Of a stretch of 64,000 nt of DNA, positions 51,901 to 63,300 are shown one piece after another (the stretch's first letter is position 1; the number at the start of each line of letters is the position of its first letter). The notes under the pieces were generated by a model. The model saw nothing but the letters and a program-made list of their open reading frames with translations, did not search any database and was not told where the DNA came from. Position numbers and translations under genes: made by a program. This DNA comes from Apostichopus japonicus (lineage: Eukaryota; Echinodermata; Holothuroidea; Aspidochirotida; Stichopodidae), in contig NC_092566.1 of the NCBI RefSeq assembly GCF_037975245.1, positions 1,986,001 to 2,050,000 on the forward strand. Reading direction: 5' to 3'.

Positions 51901-54328
51901 AAATCATGAAGGCTACAGTTTATGACGAATGTCGCAAAGGCGAATCCAGACGAGAACCAAGGACCATGATCACGTCTTTGATTTTTATTATATTTTTTGC
52001 ACTGCAAAAATGGATGGACGAGGAAACAATACCGGTACATAAAGATCACACCTGCTTCGTTTTCGTTAAAAAGAGTTTTCCATGTTGCGATAATTATTCC
52101 TACATTAGAAACATGAATATATTAACACCTAACCAAACAGAAATATGGGAAGATGATCCCTAGTCATATGACTATACTTTATATATTTGTGGAAAGAAGC
52201 ATGTCTCGTGGTAGTGGGTTCTGCAACAACAAAAAACTGTCACACTTCTGTGAGAAATATGTTCATGTTCTGATAGTATTTTTCTCTTTTGCAAAAGTTT
52301 GGGAGAACAAATACCTCAAATATTCAATCCCGAAATCGAGACTTACCTTTGTGGTGGTGTATACATCAATTTCGATTTGACCCAAAAGCCACTGGTTTCC
52401 TTGTGACCCGTACATCGACCATATAGCATAGCTCAGGGATGACGTTTCGACATTCACGTGGAGAGAACCTATCGAAGTTCCATACATGTGGTAGTAGAAT
52501 TCGACACAGTGTCTACCATATGATGAAAACGATGGACTCTGAAGGAACGCTTTGTATCCAATTGAACCATACGACACTTCTATGTAAACATAGTAACCCA
52601 ACGCTGTAAATTTATGTAAAGTTACAATGTTTTGTTAGTACACAATACGCTTTCTTTGTTAAGTACAATTTAATAGTGGCTGTTTCTGTTTGGCCAAATT
52701 TTTATGCTTAGTATTCTTTTACATTGATTTCCTTTTTTCAATAATTCCCTTCAAAATTAAACTTTACTTGACTGTATATGGGTTGGTAAAGTGAATCCTT
52801 AAGCCATGGTGACGCTGTATATAACCGAGAGATCAAGAAGGACAGCTAAGGTGTGTCATTTGAGAGAGACAGCTTTTCACTTGGAAAGAAATGAGTGAAG
52901 GATGTATCATGTTACACATTTATACAAATGAGTAAAGTTGGTTTCAACGCAGAATTTGCTCTTACGAAACACCCTTTAACACCCTTAGCTTTGGGCACAA
53001 TGTGGAAGGTTCGAATTAATTAAAACCGTCCGATCTACTGTTGTAAAGCGTAACCGAGATTTAGTTAAGAGTATACTATGACTAAATCATGCATAGCATG
53101 TATAATCATGACACAGGCATAATTCAGAATCCCAATTCTACAATGTAATTCTTTTTGGTTTTGCTTAGCTTTGTCTTGTCTTGTCTGGTTTGGTTTTCTT
53201 TTTCTTTTCTTTTCTTTAAAATTTCCCTTGTGTTTTTGTCTACAATGGTTTGTTAAAGCTGATGTAACAAAACAACCATGGTGTATTTCATTTACTAAAG
53301 ATGTACGTCACCTTTTTGTGAGAAGTGAAAAAAATAATCTCAATTTTTCGAAAGTGTTAGTAAATTACAGGCGGAACTTTCTCTCCCCGTTTGAAGTATC
53401 TTCCAAAATGTCCTTTTTCATGCTTTCATCATTGTGTATGATCCTTGGCGTTCCTCTGAAGTAAATTCAACCATGCTTTTAATAATATATTTATGATTAC
53501 GTGATTAAATCTAAGTTACTTACAAGTTCCAAATGTATGATCCACTGAAGGTCCAGTATTGATGGAAGCTGTGTTTCCTCTTTGTCTGATCCAGTTATAT
53601 TGATCGTCAGCTGCTTGAGTATAACCGCAAAAACCGGACTCGAAATCACAGTCCAAACTATTGTTGACTGAAGAATGAAACAAAGACAACTAAACAGCTA
53701 TATGACATTTGATCTCGTTCTGGCTGTTGTGGACATTATGCTCAACTAACAAATATTGAGTGAGTGAGTGAGTGATGATCGATGGGTCCAAGATCATATA
53801 TCACGACATTAATATATCACGATAATCGCTAACATATCTTAGCAAGCCAAGATTGATACATTTGAGATGAGCGGACCTTTACTGCCTGAAGCAATAACTT
53901 CAAACTTTATATGAATAATGATACGTTGGTATAGGTAGGTAAAACCGAAACATAATAGTATGGATTTTATTCATGGATGTCTCTGATGGTAAAATAATTG
54001 ATATGATACTGACAATAATAAGTAAATAATTCCTAATAATATATATGTGTGATCTTTTTTTCCATCTTTGTTCTTGTCATGTTAATGTGTGGAATGACCA
54101 AAGTTTGAAAACATTGCTGTGGGTTATTAACTAACAATCATGAATAGAAAATGATCTTACAGTGAGTCGTAATTTCTGGACTTGTCCCCAAATCATCAGC
54201 TGTTAAAAAAAACAATCGTGATATAAATTTAAAAACAATTTGTTGAAGTTATTAATTGTTAATTAACATTTATTATTGTTCAGACGCTGTAAGCTGTTTT
54301 TTCATCGTTTATTGTAATCGTTTATTTA

Positions 54329-54368
<40 letters not shown>

Positions 54369-57300
54369 AATGATTCAATTCTAAGCCAAGATAGTAACGT
54401 TTGGGAAATTTCGGCAATACGTGAAACGATAGAAAAAGGAAAGGAAAATATATCTTACAGACTGTATTTGGTCTAGGTCGGTCTGTTGTCCAATACGTGG
54501 TTGCTGTCAGTGAAGAGAGTAAAGTAAAATATTGACGTTATGCAGAGGAAATGTATGGTATGCTCTATAGTGAACGCAGTGCTTTCGTATTAGCTTTTTT
54601 AAAGCATGACATATACTTTCAATGGTGGAGTCCTAAAGTGTGGACTAGCCTGCGCGATGACATGAAATTTATTTACATTTTACAATTAAAAACACAAGAA
54701 ACGGTATGAGAACATACTTCGGCATATTACACTGGCGTCTTCGCTGTGCGCACAATTATGGCTTCCAAATCCACTGTGTTGACAATCAGAAAGGGAACTT
54801 TCGTATCCATGGCAACCAACATCATCCATCCAAATACGACCATAGCCCTGGCCATATATAGCATTTCCATAGCCACCTGACGCGGAGGAAAACCCTAATT
54901 GTTTGCAAGCCACGTGTGCATCATTTATATCCCAGTCGTCGTCACACACTGTACCCCATTCTCCGTTGTATAGCACCTCTACTCTACCATAGTAGTAGGA
55001 ACCACCACGAAGCCGTATGCTACTGATGTCGCCCCCTATTTATAAAAACATCATATAGTGAACATTTTATCTTCGATTAATGTGAAATTTGTTTGGAAAG
55101 TGCAAAGAAAATTTACAAATTATTTTATTTTATCTTAAGCAGTAAGTTTAGATCAGAAATTCAATATGAACATCAAAGTTAGAATTTGTTGAATCAAGTC
55201 AAATATAGCAAAAAAGAACAAAACATTTGCATTATCTTTCACAATGTTGTTTCTTCCTATTTTTTACAACAAAAATTAGATCTACTTCTGTTTAAATATA
55301 CAGACAATCAGTTCTTACATTGTGTCCATGGCATTTGATCTGTCCTCAGACCATTATCTGAAAGAAAAGAAATATATATGAATCGTTTTCCTGATATGGT
55401 ATAAATGATGTGTCATTTTTTTGTTACACCCCATTCAGCTGTTTGCGTTTGCATGCTAAATATCTCTTGTCATGAGATACACTTTAACAGACACCACTTT
55501 CTAAACTTAGTTCCTGCTGTATTAATTATCAGACGATAAAAATCATTACAAGGTCTGCTGGTTTCTTGTTCTTCTTCGTCTTCGGCAAACAAGCATGAAA
55601 CACTTAGTCTATAAAGAATAGAGTAGGTCATCTACTTCAACCCTAAGGCATAGACCTATATCACAATTTCAAAGCTGAGGTGTTTGTAGCCTTCCCTAAA
55701 TGCATGCAAAACGGGCCATACCCCATTATTATTATCGTTTATTGTCGTAAATTGCTGTGAGTTGTTAACTAACAATCATGAATAGAAATATCATCTTACA
55801 GTAAGTCGTAGTTTCTGGACTTGTCCCCAAATCATCAGCTGTTAAAAAAAAAGTAATTGTGATTTCTTTTTAAGAACATTATTTTTTTAAATTTTTAATT
55901 GTTATTATACACAGTTATTTCTAAGCCTTGCAAACATTTGTTGGTGTTCCAGACGCGGTAAAGCCGTTTTTGTCATCGTTTACAAGAAAGGAAAACTTTT
56001 TGATACTTTTAGTATTATTATGAAAAAGAAACAAAGTATATGACTAAATGGCAGTGTTCTTATTAGCCATGACTTGAGTTATTCAATTTCAACAATGAAG
56101 CGACTCGAACAGATTTGTGAAGATTTGTCTGATAGAGATAGTACATGGATTCGAAAGAGTGACCCCATTCGAGTCAGGAAACAGTATTTTATAATAAGTC
56201 ACGTTGAACTCGTTACAACTCTGTAAAGGGGTTAAATGGGCCCAATGCCTACAGTTCCTTTGTTCTGACAGTGTGTCATGGAAGATGTTAACGTCTCAGC
56301 ATAAGAGACACATGTAGAATGGTTCAATTTTAAAACAAGATAGTAATATACGTTCGGGAAGTTCTTTAGAAGGTGGGTGACTTATGAAATGTTGCTATAT
56401 TTTGTACAAACATGAGAAAACTTTGAAACTATCCCATCTATAAATAGTGAATCGATAAAAGTATGAAGAAAGGGAAATATGTCTTACAGACTGTATTTGG
56501 TCTAGGTCGGTCTGTTGTCCATGACGTAGTTGCTGTTAGTAAAAAAAGAAAAGTGAAATGTTGACATAATGCAGACGGAATGTACGGCATGCTCGTAAGT
56601 CCATTTGTGCATTCTTGTTAGCTGTTTCATTTAACAAGTTTTAAAGCATTTCATGAGCGAATAAAAAATGTTCATATACCTTATGTTGAGACCATTACTC
56701 AAGTAAACCGTATACTCACGTTAATGTCATAAAAGTAAGTTTAATATCGTAAACATGTATTTGTCTTAGTTATCTACATTGTCTAGAGGTTGGTATACTG
56801 ATAGCGACATGTACATAAAACAAATTATTCATTTATTATTCTTTTATTGTGTTCACTCATTGTAACATTCCTTCCTTCCGTCGTTCGTTCGTTCGTTCGT
56901 TCGTTCGTTCGTTCGTTCGTTCGTTTGTTCGTTCATTCATTCATTCGTTTGTTCATTCCTCCTTTATTGATCCATTCATTTATTCATTCATGCCGTCATT
57001 CATTCACTTAAGAGCTGACGACTTTCAGCGGAATATACTCAAATGAATATTTCATTTCCATTTGTGCAGTCTATTACAAGTAAAAGAAACATACAATAAT
57101 TGAGAAACGAACTATATTTAAGTTCTTTTGAAAGCCTTATGACAGACTAGAAAGGAAAAAACATCTCTCATTCAGCATCTTGAATGTGTCCTTATCAAAA
57201 TAAAGAGTATGCTACAATGCTCAGGTAATTCCAGAATGTGTCCTTATCAAAATAAAGAGTATGCTAAAATGCTTAAGAAATTAAAATGCGTAAAGTGTTT

Positions 57301-60300
57301 GACATATGTTTTAGTTCAGGAGGGAGTGGGAGCGTTCATCAAATATGTTAATGATGAAAACTGGGTTTGCTTCTCCTTTAACGATTTTAAAAATGAATAA
57401 CAAAATTGATGACCGGTGCACTTGACCATACTTAAGATTAAACTAGTGAATCTTTAACCTTGCTTATCGGTCAGTTTATTGATGCCAGTGTACTTGCAAG
57501 ATAAAAGGGACAAACATAATGACATGGAAGTAGGATTGTTGTTATGACTCAATTTCACATAACCATGCGAAGTATGCACAAAGATGACAGTATCAAACAG
57601 GATGGTACACACGTATGGGCATGGCTGTCATATTGGTTTTAAAGTGAGGGTCGATTCGTGGGAGATTTTAGATTTAGGCCTGTTGCTCAGGTCATTTGGT
57701 GAGCCCAAGGCCCAGCCAACCTAATGTAAACTGTAGGATCGGTTGAAAGAGAAAATAAAGCTGTCCTTGGCATTGAAAATATACCAGTCTGAGGGAACAA
57801 AGTTAAAAATTCATAAAATGAATTGATCAATAAAACTAGAGAGATAAGAGCGGATCTTACACTAATGATTAGTCAGTTCTTCTGTAAATCCATCGACTAT
57901 TAGTAAAAAAAATAATATGTGACATTGTCGCTTCACTTCTATTTTTTATAAATTTCGACCATTTTGTTGTTTCTTTTCACCGTCATTTATAGGTCAACTA
58001 TAGCATTTTACATCCTACAGTAAGCCAGGGGTAGGTCAGTTAAAATATTTTACATTAAGTAAACCATATTGTGAGTTATTAAGGACAAGACAACTTAGAT
58101 GGTCATTTCAACTAATGGTGTCGAACATTATTTTCTCTTTAAGATAACAGTTACATATGATTGCAATCACCGGAATGTCCTTCTTAATAAATTTATCTTT
58201 ATTCTTTACAGACCCATCGCTCCACCTAGAAATTCCACAACCCTCTATTTATCATGTAACATGTTCATGCACCTCCTCTACCATCTTCCACTCAAAACTC
58301 CCCAAGTGATAGTGCAAAACATACTTACTTTGACAGCGCACACTGGCATCTTCGTAGTGTCCGCAGTCATGAATCCCAAAGCCATTATGACCACAGTTTG
58401 AAAGAGAACTCTCGTGTCCATAGCATCGCAAGTCGTCCATCCAAATACGACCAGACCCTTGGCCATAGTAGGCGTTATGGTAGGCACCATAAGCAGATGG
58501 AAAGCCCAGCTGTTTGCAAACTACGTGAGCATCATATATGTCCCAGCTGTCATCACACACCGTACCCCATTCTCCGTTGTATAATACCTCAACTCGACCG
58601 TAAGAATAGGAACCATTTCTCAGTCGGATTCCATCAATACTACCCCCTACGTATTCGTGAAGAAAATAATACATATTAGCAAATAAACGACAACCGCCTT
58701 ATTTCCATGAAGGGAACATAGCACCACACGTCTCTAGCATAATGCGCGGTTCAAGAAGTTATGCAAAATGTTCAAGTTGTGGCTCTTTCAGAAATATTTA
58801 TGAAGGTCCCTTCTGGCGCTCCCATCCCCTCCTCCCCAACCCCCACCCCACTCCCAACTCAACCAGCACATGCATCCATCATATTATGAATAGTACAGTC
58901 GTCCATTAAAAGGGGTGGGGGTTACAGTGGGTAAGGCTAAGAGGAAAAGTCTCATATCAATATATGACAACCTACTGGCAAGGTTACAATGTAACCACAC
59001 ATTGGTTTTATTAGGAGTTACTCATATGCTTTGTATTTAGTGTATCATTTCATCATATTTTCAGTCCTCATTGGTGGAAGCAACACGTAAAGGGACTTTG
59101 ACTTTGAAACAGTTAACGAGTAAGTATAGTTTTACAATGGAAAAGAAGGAAGTATTTTCTTACATCGGGTGAAGTATCCTTGATCTGTCGACTGAACATT
59201 AGCTGTAAAAAATAAATAATAAAAAAAAAATCAATATAAATAAACAAAATATTCGTTTGTTGTTTTTTGCCTGTTTGGTTGTTGTTGTGTTTGCTGGGGT
59301 TTTTTCATGCACATAAGAACAGGTATTTAGGCTGCTCTCTCTAAAGTAATTTGTTAATTGATTAGGTCTAATTAAAGTCATATTGGTTAACAAAATGAAT
59401 AAATATGTGAAATACTTAATTGAAATTTAATTGCTTTAACTTTATATGGTTGAGGTGACAGAAAGATATTGATTACATTAATACTACACTCATTTCTTCT
59501 TACAAATTATTTACATTTTTGAACAATCCGTGATGAAATAAAATTGACTTCAAAGATATTCCTTACAATTTCAACGAGAATATATAAGATCAAAGTATTG
59601 GTGTATGTGCAGCGTGAACCTCGAGGTACATAACTATCCAAAATCCACAGTTAATATTCACATGTCTTAAAGACCGAATATTTCAAGGATCAAGACAGAG
59701 AGTACACACGCAAGATAAAGGCGACAAACAGAATTAAATTAAAGCAGGAATGTTGTTATGACTCATCGTCACGTGATCAAGATAAGGATGCACAAAGGCA
59801 GCAGTATATCAAACAGGATATACACACGTTTGGGGTAAATTTCTGTGATCTTGTTTTTGGGTCGATCCGTGGGAAACGGTCTTCTGATGATTGGAAAAGT
59901 AAGTTGTGGCTTTAGATTTAGGTTTGTTTCTCGATACATTGGTAAACCTACGAACCGACCGGTCATATATTGGAGAATCGATTTAAAGGTAAAATAAAAC
60001 GGGACTTGTGTAATTAGCATTAAAACTATCTCCCTACAGTAGTGTAAGTTATGATCAAGAAAATTCAAAACATGAATCCATCCATAAAATAGAAAAGAAA
60101 AATGATAGTTCTTACATTGAGCAGTGGTCAGTTCGTCTGTAACCCTACCGACTATTGATAAGAGAAAAGAAGAAAATGAGAGAAAGATCGTCTTTTTACA
60201 TTAATTTTTACATAAACGTATGATGCTTTGTAGTTTTCAATCATTATATACTAGGTCAACTATGACATTTCGCGAAACATACGTTGAAACTGGATATTTA

Positions 60301-63300
60301 GTTTAAAGTTTTGAACAATCCGTGATGAAATAAAATTGACTTCAAAGTTATTCCTTACAATTTCAACGAGAATATACAAGATCAAAGTATTGGTGTATGT
60401 GTAGCGTGAACCTCGAGTTACACTATTATCCAATATCCACAATTAATATTTACATGTCTTCAAGACCGAATGTTTCAAGGATCAAGACAGAGATTACACA
60501 CGTAAGATAAAGGTGACATACAGAATTACATTAAAGCAGGCATGTTGTTATGACTCATCGTCACGTGATCAAGATAAGAATGCACAAAGGCAGCAGTATA
60601 TCAAACAGGATATACACACGTTTGGGGTAAATGTCTGTGATCTTGTTTTTGGGTCGATCCGTGGGAGACGGTCTTCTGATGTTGGGAAAACTAAGTTGTG
60701 GCTTCAGATTTAAGTTTGTTTCGCTGGACATTGGTGAACCTACGGACCGACCATCCTTACATTGGAGGATTCAGTTTAAAGGAAAAATAATACTGGAATT
60801 GTGTACATAGCATTGAAACTATCTCCCTGCAGTAGTGTAAGTTATGATCAGGAAAATTCATAAAATGAATCTATCCATAAAATGGAAGAGATAAACCAGA
60901 GGTTCTTACATCGAGCAGTGGTCAGTTCGTCACCGACTATTGAAATAAGAGACAAGAACAAAATGAGAGACAGTCGTTTCAAATTAATTTTTACATAAAC
61001 GTAGGATGCTTTGTAGTTTTCAATCATTATATAGGTCAACCATGACATTTTGCGAAACAGACGTCGAAACTAGATATTTCGATTAAAAGTCATATCTTTA
61101 GCACTAAAAGTCATTATGTTTCACTGAAATGCCGAACGTTCGACTGTTTATGTAGAAAATTCAATCCAAAAAATCACAGTTTTTGATACAAAGACGAAAT
61201 AAAAAGTCAATATTTCAAGATACCAAAATCCAAATTTTCAGATAAAATATAATCTTAATAAAATATAATCTTTTAAAAGTTTCAACATAAAGGGTCATAA
61301 TTTGGAGGAAAAGATTCCAACTTCTAGAAAAATCGATATTTTAAAACAACATATTTTGCAACGTTTAAAATAAAGAGTCAACATTTTGATATGCAGGCTG
61401 AATTTGCATGGAAGAAGTCGAAACTTTGAGGAAAATTGTGAAATATAAATCTAGGTTAAAAAAGGGACATTTCGAGAACAAAAGTAAAATTTGTAGTTAA
61501 CACAGGGTGAAATCATCTACAAATCTAACATTCTACGGGGGCATTATCAAACTCTGTGGGTTTTCTCGACTTCCCCACCCCCTATAAACATACTGTTTGA
61601 TAGCGTATTTCGCCCCACGAATGAATGTCTCCCACATACCCACTCCCATGCCCTCCCCCATCCTACATCATCACCACCATTTTGAGAGTGAATACTAAAT
61701 GTGATCTCAATTCATCCTTATTAATATGTCTTTTAAGACCAATTATCTGTAAGAAAAGAATTACATATGAATTGTTTTCCTGATATGGTATCAATTATGT
61801 CTCATTTGTTTGTTACACCCCATTCAGCTGGTTGCGATTGGATTCCAAATATCTATTGTCATGAGATACACTTAAGCAGACACCACTTTCTAAACTTAGT
61901 TCCTGCTGTATACATTATCATCGCAATCGGCGATAAAAGTCATTACAAGTTCTGCTGGTTCTTCTTCTTTTTCTTCTTCGTCTTCGTCTTCTTCAAACAA
62001 GCATGAAACAGGATATCTAATTCAACTCTAGGCATAATGACTTATTTGTTATAGACCTTTACCCATACCCGTAATACTCACAGCCCTCTATTTATCCTGT
62101 AACATTTTCATACACCTAAGCTCCTGCACCATCCTTCTCTCAAAACTCCCCAAATGATGGTGCAAAACATACTTACTTTGACAGCGCACACTGGCATCTT
62201 CATAGTGTCCGCAGTCATGATTCCCAAAACCATTATGACCACAGTTTGAAAGAGAACTCTCGTATCCATAGCATCGCAAGTCGTCCATCCAAATTCGACC
62301 AGACCCTTGGCCATAGTATGCGTTATGGTAGGCAGCATAAGCAGATGCGAAGCCTAGCTGTCTGCAAACTACGCGAGCATCATTTATGTCCCAGTCGTCG
62401 TCACACACCGTACCCCATTCTCCGTTGTGTAATACCTCAACTCGACCGTAATAATAGGAACCATTTCTCAGTCGGATTCCATCAATACTACCCCCTACGT
62501 ATACGTGAAGAAAATATTACATATTAGCATAGGCGTAGGAGCCCAATTTGATTGGTTGTGGGGGGGGGGGGGGGGCTGTCACGACTTGCCCGAAAATTGC
62601 GCGCGTAGCGCGCGTTCAACATCTTTAAGGCATTGAAGACTCGCCCCAAACCGCGTGCGGCCATCTGAAAAATTTAACTTTCTGTTGCTTGCAAGTGACG
62701 TTTTGTTCGTGTCGCTACAAAATGCAGAGAGTAATGAAACGTGATACCTTGTTACCTTTAGCTGGACCTGAGATGTCCATCGCTGTATCGTGTTATACTG
62801 TGCTGTGGGTATTGACCGCAGCTGTATTTACTGACTGTACACTAGTGTCTAGTTACCGACGGTAGCAAGCTGTGTGTGTATTTTCTGGGATCGATGGTGG
62901 TGTCTAACACTTCTATAACACCTCATTCGAAACTAGGTCATATTACCGGCATTAGACGTTTCTTTTTGCGCGAGTCTTCACACCCTTTAATGTGCATATC
63001 ATATAGGCATGCATCGGTTATTACATCGCATGTCAATTACATACAATCATTTGCCGTGTTATTATCCTCCATATTGGTTATCATTTTTGTCGGAAGGCGT
63101 TACAATAATAATGATAATCATAATATAAGTTTAACCATTGAAAAACACATGCAATTTATTTTTCTTTCAGTAGGTGCCCAAAAAATTTTCAGCACATTGC
63201 CCGAATTTTAACAAAAATAATTGGTTGGGGGGCTGCAGCCTCCCCAGCCCCCCCCCCCCCGCCTCTTACGCCTATGCATAATACCCATAAAATTGACCGC

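Larger units (their letters stand above)
59521..60950. repeat. Tandem duplication of a linker exon and its intron
   Basis: About 59521-60180 and 60311-60950 align closely (for example AACAATCCGTGATG and TATACACACGTTTGGGG in both). Each carries one linker micro-exon (60116 and 60910). A more diverged third relative lies at about 57480-57900 with the broken linker. Confidence 0.88.

Noticed and set aside
56849-57046. Plus-strand frame rich in SFVRSFVRS
   Set aside because: Translation of a TTCG microsatellite.
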